A stretch of 64,000 nt of DNA from Closterium sp. Naga37s-1 (lineage: Eukaryota; Streptophyta; Zygnematophyceae; Desmidiales; Closteriaceae). The stretch is taken from NCBI GenBank assembly GCA_947471745.1, contig CANJKZ010000267.1:372001-436000 (forward strand), read 5' to 3'. The position numbers and the translations under genes were made by a program. Under the pieces are notes generated by a model. That model was given only the letters and a program-made list of their open reading frames with translations. It had not been told where the DNA came from and searched no databases. How positions within the stretch are numbered: position 1 is the first letter of the stretch; each line of letters starts with the position of its first letter. Positions 45,223 to 55,020 of the stretch are shown here, piece after piece.

Positions 45223-46390
45223 GCCCCCTCCGCGGTTGTTTCTTGGCTCCTGCCGACTGCCGCTGGATCTCCTCGTCTTCAGCTCGGGGAACTGCCTGCC
45301 CCATTGCCCGTCCTCTCGCCCGCGCCACATTAGTGCAATGATCAGTCCTCCTCTGCCCTTGCGCGCTCACGAGCACCACTACCCCAGAGTCTTTAATCTC
45401 CTTAACCTTCCAGCGCTCTGTGCTCAGCCCGAGGTCCATCAGATCGTGCTTCGCCTGCTTCAAGTATACTTCTTCCCCTGCTTCCAGCGCCTTGTCCCCC
45501 TTTCCTTCCTGCCGTTCTCCCCTCTTCTTGTACCGCTGGGCATCCCTCAGTTGTGCCACGTGTAGGTTCTCCAGTGCTGCTGGTAAGAGCTCTCTCAGGT
45601 ACCTAGCCCTCGCTTCTGCCAGCCCCACCCATTCCTCCTCATTGGCCACTTGCACAGACCCTGTAAGGATTCTCGGCGCATCCACGGGCATCACTGGGTC
45701 TCTCCCTAAGAGCAGGTAATACGGCGATAGGTCCCGTAAAGCCGCTTGCTTACTGAATCTGTATCCTGCCACTACCCACGGGAGCCGTGTATCCCAGTCC
45801 CTCTTAAACTGCTCTCCGTAGGCCCTCAGCCCCCTCTTCACTGTCTGTTCAAATCTCTCCGTGAGACCGTCACTCTGTGGATGATATCTGGAGGTCCTCC
45901 TGTGAGTGATACCGGTGGCTCCCAACAGCTTGTCGAACTCTCCCATGAACTCTGTCCCTTGATCGGTTAGTACTTCTCCGCACGCCCCGAACCTAGTGAG
46001 TACCTGCTCCTCGAATGCTTCGGCTATCTTAGCCGAGTTCTTGCTGGGGAGGGCCTTCACCTCCACCCATTTGCTGCCATGTTCAATCATGATTAAGATG
46101 TAACGCTTCCCCTTCCTGCTCAGAGGCATCTCCCCTGCTAAGTCCAGAGACCATCGGAACCCTAGGCCGTGTATTGGCAGCGACTGAAGCTCCTTTCTAC
46201 CCCTTTCCAGCTCCGCTTTGTTCCGGCTGCACAGCTCACACTTAGTCACCCAGTCTCTGATATCTCTCCGCATCCCAGCCCACCACCACCCTCTCTCTAC
46301 TAGCTGTGTGGTTCGTAGACTTCCGTAGTGTCCCAACTGCCGGTGTACCGTGCTGATGATGTGCTCTCTCTCATGTGTCCGCGGGACCAT
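45152..46390 (-). CDS. gypsy integrase frame
   Basis: A 412-codon minus-strand frame ending in TGA at 45152. It continues the frame of the RT ORF across two TAG codons. Zinc-binding HHCC: STVHRQLGHYG and CELC (about residues 14-55). Catalytic core: acidic positions in WSLDLAGE, LTDQGTEFMGEF and DGLTERFEQTVK (D, D and E). The C-terminal part is basic and low complexity (AKKQPRRGQVEKAREHGGKE); no chromodomain is seen. The ATG at 46390 may not be a real start; the domain is normally released from the polyprotein. Confidence 0.88.
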   Translation of the reverse strand: MVPRTHEREHIISTVHRQLGHYGSLRTTQLVERGWWWAGMRRDIRDWVTKCELCSRNKAELERGRKELQSLPIHGLGFRWSLDLAGEMPLSRKGKRYILIMIEHGSKWVEVKALPSKNSAKIAEAFEEQVLTRFGACGEVLTDQGTEFMGEFDKLLGATGITHRRTSRYHPQSDGLTERFEQTVKRGLRAYGEQFKRDWDTRLPWVVAGYRFSKQAALRDLSPYYLLLGRDPVMPVDAPRILTGSVQVANEEEWVGLAEARARYLRELLPAALENLHVAQLRDAQRYKKRGERQEGKGDKALEAGEEVYLKQAKHDLMDLGLSTERWKVKEIKDSGVVVLVSAQGQRRTDHCTNVARARGRAMGQAVPRAEDEEIQRQSAGAKKQPRRGQVEKAREHGGKEGRELRALTRPS

Positions 46391-46432
46391 CTTCTATCCA
46401 TCCCATGTGTTCTTCTGCAACTGCTCTTGATG

Positions 46433-49429
46433 CTAGCGGTAGTGCACTCCCCTAGCCCTGGCCCTCTCGCTAGTGGTAGTTTCTTCGGCGGTCTTTCCTT
46501 GCACCCAATCCAGCACTTCCTGGTCTTCCCAGACATCTGCCGGCCCCGTCCCCTTTCCTCGGCTGGCTCCTTCGGCGTCTATTTCTCTCGCTAGGGCCAC
46601 TAGACAAGCTGTAGGGCGAGGCGATGGCGGGTTCCGTGATAGCCCATCTACGTGTTGCATGGTTTTGCCTGCCCGGTGTCGGATGGAGAAATCATACTCT
46701 TGTAACCGCATGGCCCAGCGCGCGTTCCTCCCTGTTAGCCCTTGGTTGGTCATCAGCCAGGTTAGTGGCTGGTGATCTGTCACTAGCTCGAACGGCCTCC
46801 CTTGTAGGTATACTCGGAAGTGAGTGATCGCCCACACGGCAGCTAGCCCCTCTCCTTCGTACGAACTGTAATTAGCCTCGGCTGGGTTGCAGCTCCGGCT
46901 GGTGAAGGCGACTACTTTCTCTTCTCCTTCCCGCTTCTGACACAAGATCGCTCCCATACCCGCGCTGCTCCAGTCTGTGTATAGCACGAATGGATCCTCT
47001 GTACTTGGCAGCGTCAGCACTGTAGCCGTTTTTACCGCTTTCAGCAGCGTCTGGAATGCCCCTTGCTCCGCCTCTCCCCATTCCCACTTCTGGTCTTCCC
47101 TCAGCAGCCGATTCAAGGCCGCAGCGGTCTTACTGAAGTTCGGAATGAACTTCCGGTAGTAGTTAAGGAATCCGAGCACTGCCCTCAACGTGCTCCTGTC
47201 CTTCGGCTGCGGCACCCTATCCAGAACTTCCACCTTCGCTTGCTGAATCCCCAGCTGCCCTCCTTGCACCTCAAACCCCAGGTACTTCACTCCGGTATTC
47301 CCGAAGCTGCACTTTTTCGGGTGACAAGTGAGGCCTGCTGCTCGAATAGCGTCCAGCGTTGCTTGCACGTCCTTCACATGCTGTGCCGCGTCCGGACTGA
47401 AAACCACTACATCATCGATGTAACATGCAGCCGCCGGCACTCCGCGCAGAGTCGTGTCCATGACCCGTTGGAACAAGGCGGGCGCATTTTTCATTCCGAA
47501 CGGCATGAAGCGCCACTCGTAAGGGCCGTCTGGTCCGTGGAAGGCCGTCTTCTTGCGGTCGGTGGCGCGGATGGGGATTTGGTTAAATCCCTGCCGTAGA
47601 TCCAGTGTGGAGAAAACCTTGGCCCCTTGCAACTTATCGAAGATTTCTTCTGCCGACTGCATGGGATACCTATCTGCCACCGTGACCTTGTTCAGACTCC
47701 GGTAATCCCCGCACATCCTCCGCGCGGAGACCGCCCCCGTCAGATTCTTCCGTGATGCTACCACCGTAGCTGCGGCGTAGTCGCTCTCGGACCGCTGGAT
47801 CAGTCCCGCTTCCAACAGCTCGGTGCATTTCTCCGTGCATATATCTAAATCCCCCGGGCTCATCCGCCGTCGCCGTTGATATATCGGAACCTCCGTGGTG
47901 AGCTCGATCTTCATCTCGTGAGTGGTACACCTCCCCAGCTCCTGCAAGGTGTACGCAAAAGTCCCACGATGCTGCTTCAGCACCTCCTGCAAAGCTGCTC
48001 CTGACTCAGCATCCATTCCTCCTCCGAGTATCCACTCCTCTTCAAGCCCTCGTTCCCGCTTCTCTGGTGCGTCTGTCGCTGTCTCCCCATCTCCCTCGAC
48101 CACACCTTCAGCTGCTTCCATGGCCATGTACGCCGCCCACCCCTCGTCAATCTTCACGTCGTATCTCTCTTCGATCCGCGCCAGCGCCTGCTTCTGCCAT
48201 TCGACTGTCTCTAGGTCGCGGTAGCGTTTACCGCACGCGATGTCCCTCTGCAGCTCCTTCGCCTTTAGGTGCATCCGCAGCGTATCTAGTAGCCAGGTCA
48301 TGATATTCGCGTCCATGGCTCTACCCAAGGCTGCTCGGCATTGCTCCTCTGTCACCTCCGGATGTGCCGTGGCTCCCCACAGGTGCCCCATCGCTGCTTC
48401 TCGTTCATTCGCCGTCGGTTGTTCCCACGCTCCTTTCCGCACGTCATATATCATTCCCGGGCCTGGCAAGTCTCCCTCCATAATGAATCCGCGGGCTTCA
48501 GCGTAGGACACCAAGGTGGGCAACGCTTGGCGCGGTTTGCCCGGCTCATTACACTGGTACTGTGATGGGTGATCCGCGCTCGTCACAGGCGCGGGCAGGC
48601 GGTTGGGCTCCAGTATGTCACCCACTAACCGCGGTTCTGGCCGCTGCATCAGCGCCAGAGAGTGCCGCAACGCTGCGGTAGACATCACATTCTGCCAGTA
48701 GCGCCTCGGCCGATGTGCTCGCGACCCCAACCGCGCCGCGTCGGCGGGTACTCCTCGTCCCACGACCCCCGCGATCTCCTCGAATGCTTTCTTCACTGGC
48801 TCTCGCTTATCATCTGCCAGGTCTACATTCTCCAGAATGTAGGAAACCTCTCCCTGACGCTGCTGGATCATCTGCAACACCCGCCGTAGGTCCCTGAACG
48901 ATGCTCCCCGCCCGTCTTCCATCCCCAGGCCTTCCCCGGCCCTGGAGTACCCCTGACATTCCCACCCCGCAATGACCAAATCTATATGCCCCCAGCTCTC
49001 CAGTACGCGCTCTGAGATATCGCGGACGTCGTGCACCACTGGTTCTGACTCGTATGGAAGCGCGTCCTCCCACATTTGATCTGGGTATTCGTCCCGAAGC
49101 AGCTCGGCATGGTGACGCGCCATCTTCCGCACGACTGGATCCCGCTCGACATGAATCCACTTCTTAATAGTACATCCCGCTCGTAACGCCGCTGCCAGAC
49201 CGGTCCCTATTCCCCTGTACAACTCCAAAACGCGTATAGGCACATCTAAGGCCTGCACCCGGCTGACCCGCTCCGTCAAATCCGGCGGGCTCTGCCCCAA
49301 CGTCCTCCTCTCGATCCGCCTTTCGTATTCCGCTTCATACCTCTCCCATGACCAATCTTCCAGCTCCTCCGTCAGATCCTTCCGTTGGGCCTGGTACGCT
49401 TCTCGTGGCTCTTGCCGCACAAATCGCAC
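46433..49429 (-). CDS. gypsy pol: methyltransferase, RT and RNase H
   Basis: A 998-codon open frame between TAG codons at 49490 and 46433, part of a longer polyprotein. Residues about 64-385 form a C5-cytosine methyltransferase (separate entry). Residues about 470-700 are RT: CGDYRSLNKVTVADRYPMQS, FSTLDLRQGFNQI, FMPFGMKNAPALFQRVMD and the catalytic YIDD at about 670-673. After the connection region (KVEVLDRVPQPKDRSTLRAV, FLNYYRKFIPNFSK) comes RNase H with LYTDWSSAGMGAIL, YEGEGLAAVWAI and VTDHQPLTWLM, ending near RNARWAMRLQEYDFSIRHRA. All catalytic residues I can place are kept. The C-terminus runs into the integrase frame through two stops. Confidence 0.9.
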   Translation of the reverse strand: MRFVRQEPREAYQAQRKDLTEELEDWSWERYEAEYERRIERRTLGQSPPDLTERVSRVQALDVPIRVLELYRGIGTGLAAALRAGCTIKKWIHVERDPVVRKMARHHAELLRDEYPDQMWEDALPYESEPVVHDVRDISERVLESWGHIDLVIAGWECQGYSRAGEGLGMEDGRGASFRDLRRVLQMIQQRQGEVSYILENVDLADDKREPVKKAFEEIAGVVGRGVPADAARLGSRAHRPRRYWQNVMSTAALRHSLALMQRPEPRLVGDILEPNRLPAPVTSADHPSQYQCNEPGKPRQALPTLVSYAEARGFIMEGDLPGPGMIYDVRKGAWEQPTANEREAAMGHLWGATAHPEVTEEQCRAALGRAMDANIMTWLLDTLRMHLKAKELQRDIACGKRYRDLETVEWQKQALARIEERYDVKIDEGWAAYMAMEAAEGVVEGDGETATDAPEKRERGLEEEWILGGGMDAESGAALQEVLKQHRGTFAYTLQELGRCTTHEMKIELTTEVPIYQRRRRMSPGDLDICTEKCTELLEAGLIQRSESDYAAATVVASRKNLTGAVSARRMCGDYRSLNKVTVADRYPMQSAEEIFDKLQGAKVFSTLDLRQGFNQIPIRATDRKKTAFHGPDGPYEWRFMPFGMKNAPALFQRVMDTTLRGVPAAACYIDDVVVFSPDAAQHVKDVQATLDAIRAAGLTCHPKKCSFGNTGVKYLGFEVQGGQLGIQQAKVEVLDRVPQPKDRSTLRAVLGFLNYYRKFIPNFSKTAAALNRLLREDQKWEWGEAEQGAFQTLLKAVKTATVLTLPSTEDPFVLYTDWSSAGMGAILCQKREGEEKVVAFTSRSCNPAEANYSSYEGEGLAAVWAITHFRVYLQGRPFELVTDHQPLTWLMTNQGLTGRNARWAMRLQEYDFSIRHRAGKTMQHVDGLSRNPPSPRPTACLVALAREIDAEGASRGKGTGPADVWEDQEVLDWVQGKTAEETTTSERARARGVHYR
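48275..49240 (-). other. C5-cytosine DNA methyltransferase domain within pol
   Basis: Motifs in canonical order: I, LELYRGIGTGLAAALRAG (residues 68-85), the SAM-binding FxGxG-like loop; II, WIHVERDP (91-98); IV, IAGWECQGYSRAG (153-165) with candidate catalytic Cys158 preceded by Glu, not the usual Pro; VI, ENV (200-202); VIII, RAHRPRRYWQN (237-247); IX, PTANEREAAMGH (338-349); X, GRAMDANIMTWLL (369-381). Spacing is compact (about 320 residues) and of the DCM/DNMT type, with a recognition region between VIII and IX. It would transfer a methyl group from SAM to C5 of cytosine in DNA. The bacterial-like PCQ pattern (here ECQ) is closer to DCM/Dnmt1 motifs than to the PCN of Dnmt3/DRM. Activity is untested. 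Confidence 0.88.
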
Positions 49430-49576
49430 CGGCAGCGTGCCTACGGGGCTCTCTGGGTCCCAGTATTGCGCGCGGAAGAGTACCTTCTCCTACCAAGTAC
49501 AGATGGTAGCTCCTACTCGATAGAGGAGCTCCATCCCCATGAGGACATCGTAGTCCTCGGACTCCGAGACGCCGCA

Positions 49577-50257
49577 CTACAGCCGGATGCAGCACTCCCT
49601 CTCCGTCCCTGGTAAGAGCACTACTTCCACCGGTCGCCTGGTTTTCGGCATCCACTTCGGCTCTCCGCCTTCAGCCGTCATGAGTAGGATTCCCCGCTCC
49701 ACGGTACGCCCGGATACGTCCAGCTTCAGTTGTTTAGCGAGTCCTTTGCCTATGAGCACGTGATGAGCTCCCGTGTCTATGATAGCTTGCTTCACGGGCA
49801 GGGCTCCCACGGTCAGACTCCCCTTTTCAGCAATGAGCACGGACGCTTGACACACCAGCCGCTCGTTCGGGTGCCGCCTCATCTCCGAGGGTCGTACTCC
49901 TTCAGCTTGACTGCCCCGGGGCCGTGTTCCACTCGTCACCTCGCTGCTCTGAGACGAGCTGGCCCGTGGTCTGAGACGTATATCGTCTCGTGCCCGAGGA
50001 TACGCCATGACTGGATACTCTCGCGTATATTCCTCCTCGTCCTCTTCTTCCTCGTCGTCCACTTCTTCGTACGCCAACATCGCTCGCGCCTTAACTTCCT
50101 TCTGATTCGGTAACTGCTCCAACCGCAGCTGCAGCCGCTTGACTTCGGCCTGGAGCTCCTCTTGCGTTGCCCCCATCACGTCCTTTGGTCGGCTGTAACA
50201 GTCCTCTCTCCGGTGTCCGCATTTCCGACATTGCTCGCAGTTCGGCGCTTGGGGCAA
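49577..50257 (-). pseudogene. gypsy zinc knuckle and protease frame
   Basis: Starts in a second Cys/His cluster (CEQCRKCGHRREDC), then a Glu-rich helix (TQEELQAEVKRLQLRLEQL), an acidic linker and a retropepsin-type protease core IIDTGAHHVLIGKGLAKQL with the DTG triad. It ends at a TAG (49577-49579), after which the same frame continues CGVSESEDYDVLMGMELLYR up to another TAG at 49490. A deletion of one C in the run near 50250 separates it from the first knuckle (CHSCGEHVHLRRDC). Confidence 0.82.
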
Positions 50258-50975
50258 TCCCGCCTCAAGTGCACGTGCTCTCCGCAGGAGTGGCAGAGCC
50301 GAGGGTCGACTCTGCTGCTGCCCCCAGATACAGATTCGGGTACTGCCGCCGCGGCCTAACTCGTTTTCGCACGGCTCCTTCCCTCTGGGTCTTCAAGATC
50401 CAGCAGTCGTTGCGCTTGTTCTGTCTTCTTCGTCAGCGTGTAGACTTCCTTAAGCGTGATATCCGCGCCGATGCTGTATACGGTGCTCCGCACGACTCCC
50501 CTCAGCTCTTCGTCCAGCCCTCGTACGAACTTCCTCACCAGCTAGCGCTCGTCCGTGCTTTCGAGGTCTTCGGCTAATTCACGGAGTCGGCAGTAATAAG
50601 CCAGAAGCGATTCTTCCTTCTTACGACGGAAGTCCCGGAACTCTTCCACGCGCGCTTTAGTCTGCCCTGCGAACTCCTTCCGCAACAACTGCAGGAAGCG
50701 AGCCGTCGGATTGACTATCTCTCTTTCCGCCAGCTCTTCTAAAACGTCGTCTCGGGTCAGGCGGTAGAACGTCTCCGCCTCGCCCGCCAACGTCCCCACC
50801 ATTTTCCGGAAGAATTCGGCCGGGTCATATCCGTCACGCTCCCAACAGTATTGTACGGTCTCGAGCTGCATCAGGTAGTTCTTCAAGCTGGGCCCCGCGC
50901 CCGGGATGCCCGTATAACGCTCTGCCACCTCCACCTTGGGCAGGTTGGTCGCCTTCCATCGGGTTCAGCTCAGCC
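50258..50975 (-). pseudogene. gypsy gag frame, 5' truncated
   Basis: Sense frame begins inside gag (LPKVEVAERYTGIPGAGPSL) and shows the usual gypsy gag helices (YDPAEFFRKMVGTLAG, LLRKEFAGQTKARVEEFRDF, LLAYYCRLRELAEDLE). It is interrupted by TAG at 50542 (DER then LVRKFVRGL) and TAG at 50356 (KTS then AAAAV), then reaches a first CCHC knuckle (CHSCGEHVHLRRDC). The N-terminal part of gag is absent at the junction with the LRR pseudogene. Confidence 0.8.
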
Positions 50976-51497
50976 TCGAGCACACCAAGGTGACTGATGC
51001 TGGTCTGCTGCACTTGACAGCACTGACCTCTCTCACAACGCTGCGGCTTTCTTGGTGCATGTGGGGAGGCTGTCAGCGCTTGAGGCACTTAAGATGGTTG
51101 AGACGGCAATTACAGACGCTGGCCTTCTGCAATTGACAGGTTCTCCTCTCTCAGAGAGCTGGACCTTTCCAGTTGCAAGGGTGTAACAAGCGCTGGATTA
51201 GTGAATGTGGGGAGGTTGGCATCACTGAAGAGGCTTCTTTTGAAGGGAACGGCTGTCACCGATGACGGTCTGCTGCACTTGACTGGCCTCTCCTCTCTCG
51301 ACGAGCTGCAACTTTCTGAATGCAGGGGTGTGACAGATGGGGGCATGGTCCATGTGGGGAAGCTGACAAGGCTTAACGTCCTTGGTCTGTATGGAACGGC
51401 AATCATGGATGATGGGCTGCGGCAGCTGACTGCCCTGACTAAGCTAAGAATTCTCTTGCCGCCAGAAGGGGGTGAACTTACGGACGTTGCTGCATAG
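50975..51497 (+). pseudogene. LRR gene 3, leucine-rich-repeat part
   Basis: Plus-strand LRR code begins abruptly at LEHTKVTDAGLLHLTALTSL, right after the gypsy junction, so about 90 residues of N-terminal LRR present in the other copies are missing. Two further lesions are visible by comparison with LRR gene 4: a deletion of about 25 bp near 51055 and a 1-nt deletion near 51140. From 51201 the frame is open (MNVGRLASLKRLLLKGTAVT) to a TAG at 51495, after which RRIGR follows, the family C-terminal motif. Confidence 0.78.
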
Positions 51498-52639
51498 AGG
51501 CGGATAGGTAGATAGGGTGGCAGGGGGTGGTGATGGAAAGGGTGGTGAGGTGAGGGAAGAGTTGCCTCTGACTGTCTAGGGGAGACTGAGGAGGGGCGTT
51601 GAGGTAAGGGGTGTGAAGCATGAGGGGACGCATCAATGCGGAGGAGTGAGGCATGGAGTGGTGGTTGTGCACGGCTCAACTTACATGCTGCAGAGAGTTG
51701 GGGAATGGTCATGTGGAACTCGTGCCCTGCAGTTGGACAGCAGCAGGTGCAGGGCTGGTTGGGCAAGAGACCACTGGGTGCACGGGGGAGCTGCATAGGA
51801 ATTGCCTGCCTGGCATTTCTTGTGATGGAGAGGGAAGCGGTCACCACCAGGGCGGATAAGGATGGGGAAGGGGAGGGGGGAGGCAAGGCGGTATTAGAAT
51901 GAACACCCTAGTAATCTGCATGATACTAATCCGATACTACCCATCATGCAGTGCCAGGATGGGAGATATAGGCTCTGAGAGGCGGGCGGGACCTGTGGTA
52001 TCATGAGGACTGAGGTCCCTGCTGCTGCTGCTGCTGGTGCTGCTGCTGCAAGAGAATTGGGTTTGGAATGAGGCCATGTGCAAGCAGCTAGGCGAGAGAG
52101 TGCTGATGTGGGAAAGGGGGGTCAAGTGATAACAGAGGAGAGGCATATGGGCAAGGAGGGGAGGATCAAGTGGAGTGGAGGTGGTGCAAGGTGGTGGCTG
52201 GGCGAGTCTTCGCCTGTACACATCTCAGCTCAGGGTACCGAACCGAACTGGTGGGAGAAAAGTTGTGAACTTGTGCCTTGACCTCAAACTGAAACGTTTT
52301 ATGATACTGTTCAAGCGATACAAAACGGTTGCGAATCAACAAGCCTCAACAGCGTGGTGCTGGTTGCATTGCAAGCTAGAATATGCCCCACTTCAAATGA
52401 TTCAATTTTGTTATTCATCCAATTGTACGGTACAAGGAAAGTCCCACTACGGTTAATCTGTATCAATCAACCCCATGACATGTACACACACAGCTTGCTA
52501 TATGAAATTTTGTCGGCTAAGCTGATTGGCGGGCCAGATGTGAAGCGAAAGTGGGCCTGTGTAAGCATCACCCACCCATATGGCCCATCCATTAGCATGC
52601 AGATCACCCGTTCCTGTAGATGAGCAACGCAGGCATGCT
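51498..52639. other. 3' flank of LRR gene 3, no other gene
   Basis: 51500-51740 resembles the flank of LRR pseudogene 1. A CTG/GCTGCT trinucleotide run lies at 52020-52050. The rest is unassigned. Confidence 0.5.
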
Positions 52640-53110
52640 CAAACACATTCTCTGCCGTGGCATGTGATGATGCCACCTCTTTATGGTATCTTTAACGTAA
52701 AGCCTAAGGGTCTCGCACGACCAGAATGCAACAAGCATCGTCCAGTTATTGCCCCAAGGTCAACAGGTCGCATCCACGGCTTTTGCTCTTCCCTCCCACG
52801 CCTCCCTGCTCTATTGCCCCACTCTCCTTCCCATTGCTCCCTCATGCCCGCATTTACCTACCCATACCGACTTCACTGTCAGCAATTCTGCTGCTGCAGC
52901 CCGTGGCATGGCTCTCTGCCATCCTGCCCGGCTGTGTGTCGCAGCAATGAGCTGGCTGCTCACAGCGAGTAAAGGGCCGGGTGCTGTTGGAGTGGGAAGG
53001 GGAAGGGAGTGAAGGGGAGAGAGGAGGGAAGTTTAACACATATTGCTGAGCAAGGAAGGGGGAGTGAAAGATAGCTAACGATGGCTTGCACAAGAAAAGC
53101 ATTCATTCCG
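52640..53110 (+). repeat. dispersed repeat, copy c
   Basis: Contains CGTGGCATGTGATGATGCCA, CGCATCCACGGCTTTTGCTC, AAGGAAGGGGGAGTGAAAGA and GCATTCATTCCGG, in the order of copies a, b and e. Confidence 0.68.
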
Positions 53111-53159
53111 GAGCATCTGGTGAGGAGATTTTTTAGGCGCCACAAAAATCGCCTCACTA

Positions 53160-53640
53160 CACAAGGAAGGCGAAGTGAAAGATAGCTTATGATGGCATGC
53201 ACAAGTAAAGCATTCATTCAGCAGCATCATTCAGCTTGGTGAAAGAACGTGCCATTGGCCGCGCATGGACAAAGGGACAAAAGGAGGGAGGCGTGACTGG
53301 CAGCAAAAGGTGGAAAAGGAGATACAGCATAAGAAGGCTATTTAGCTTTCGATGTCCATGCGCTCATGGCATGTGATGACGCCATGTGCTTGCTTGCATC
53401 TCTCTAGATTCTCTCTGACTATGCCACTCCCACTTCTCAATCTTCTCTCCAACTCTACAGCTCTCGTGGCTCCGCCGTGCCGCCCAGTTTTGTGTTGCAG
53501 CAAACTGTTGGGCAGTTCACGATTAGTTCATGGAAGGTGCTGTTGGTGCGGAGGGGGGGAGGGGGCTTGGGGAAAGAGGGTGCATAACATAGGCGCATAG
53601 TTAAGAAGCAAGGAGGAGGGAGGTGGACAACAGATGATGG
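53160..53640 (+). repeat. dispersed repeat, copy d
   Basis: Starts with a near-repeat of the end of copy c (GGCATGCACAAGTAAAGCAT, CAGCAGCATC), then TCATGGCATGTGATGACGCC and GCTCCGCCGTGCCGCCCAG. More diverged than copies a and e. Confidence 0.6.
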
Positions 53641-54399
53641 TGCTGGATAATGAATGGATGCTGAATGAGAGGGGCACAAAAGACGAGAGGGAGGAGAGGG
53701 GGATGGGCAATATGTGGGGAGGTTGTGGGGTGGGTACCTTGCGACGTCACCTGTCATGCTGTCATACGCCGCTCACAAGGTTGGTCAGCTCATTGTGCGG
53801 CTTCACGTCTTCTCTCCCCACCCACCATGGTGGCGACCAGTGCTTCAACAAAAAAAATGGTTTGGTGGACTGTATATGCACCGGAATGAGCAGCCGCAAG
53901 TGAGCTGTTGGGTTTATAAAGCCGAAGGGGATTGGGAGTGTTGGAAGAGGGGGTGGGGGCCCCAGGGAGGGGTGAGGAGGGAGGGAGGAGGGGGATGAGA
54001 GAGGATATGGGGAGAAGGGAGATGGATGGGGGTTGAAAGCAAGCGATTTTTTGGGAAAAGCAAGGAGCGGATCTATATGGGAAAGGCGAGCAACTAACCC
54101 GTTAACATGGGAGGAGAATGGGTAGGTTGACAAAGGGTTGGGGGAGGCGGAGGGTGGACGGATGTGGCGATTTTGCAGGTAATAATCCATTAGGCACGAT
54201 GATGGTGGTAGAGACACGTGACATGTGACACCGCGTTGCAGGAAAGCCAGAGAGTCGCCTTATGCAAAGGCGTGCGTGCGGTGGTGGAAAGAAGGGAGAG
54301 AGTGGTTGCACAACTTGAGACACGGCATAAGCTTGCACCTCTTCAATATTCATGTGTTCATCACGCGATGAGCACAGTGCATCTAACCCTACTCTGTCA
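53641..54399. other. no gene recognised
   Basis: Purine-rich (GGGAGGAGGGGGATG-type) in 53940-54010; otherwise unassigned. Confidence 0.4.
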
Positions 54400-55020
54400 C
54401 AATACACATCCACGGCTTCCGCTGCCTCGCTCTTCCCCTCATGCCTCTATCCCCTCGCCACTGACCGACTTCACCCACTCTGCTACTCTTGTGGCCGGCA
54501 GCTCCGCCATGGTGCCCAGTAGTGTGCGGCCGTGAGGGGCCATGCTGCCGCCATGCTCACCGGTGGTAGAGTTCAGCTGGGCCCCTCAAGGTTAGTACGG
54601 GACAGGTGCTGCTGGTGGGGAAGTTGAAGGTAGTGGTTGGGAGTCGGCGAGAGGGCAAAGGGGGTCGGGGCGTACTGGTGAGTGAGGAGAGGGGAGTGGA
54701 AAACAGCTGATGGCACTGCATTCGGCAGAGCAAATGCTCAGATTCATTCTTTCATGAACAAATTAGCACCAGAATCACCATACCGGGCGTGTATGGATGG
54801 TCAAAGGCGTAAAAGGAGGGTGGCTTGAGCATCAGCAATGGATGGAAGAAGAGAGACAGGCTGAGAAAATGATTCCACTCGGTTCTCTCACCTCCGCATT
54901 GGCACAACCCCCTTGCATGTCGTCAGCTGAGAAGCCATCTTCACCCATGGCATGTGATGATGCCGGGTGCCTGTCAGTCTGACCAGCAACCTGCCTCCCA
55001 TCTCTCTATAATCTCATGTG
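54400..55020 (+). repeat. dispersed repeat, copy e (modules A+B)
   Basis: Closest partner of copy a at 8119-8680: both have CTCCGCCATGGTGCCCAG, GTGCGGCCGTGAGGGGCCAT, TTAGTACGGGACAGGTGCTG and GGGGAAGTTGAAGGTAGTGG. Ends near CATGGCATGTGATGATGCCG. Confidence 0.75.

Larger units (their letters stand above)
44511..50975 (-). mobile_element. Ty3/gypsy retrotransposon encoding a cytosine methyltransferase
   Basis: Minus-strand element of about 6.5 kb with sense order gag, zinc knuckles, protease, C5-cytosine methyltransferase, RT, RNase H, integrase and one LTR. RT before integrase is the gypsy order. The 5' LTR and gag start are missing: at about 50975 the sequence jumps into an LRR gene on the other strand. 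One long frame from gag to integrase is interrupted by six TAG codons (50542, 50356, 49577, 49490, 46433 and one near 46400) and one apparent 1-nt deletion near 50250, with no TAA or TGA inside. The copy is inactive but well preserved. Confidence 0.92.

Noticed and set aside
46400..50544. TAG reassigned to glutamine in this genome
   Set aside because: Other frames in the window use TAG as a plausible natural end, and most long copia frames have no internal TAG. Decay by CAG-to-TAG change is simpler.
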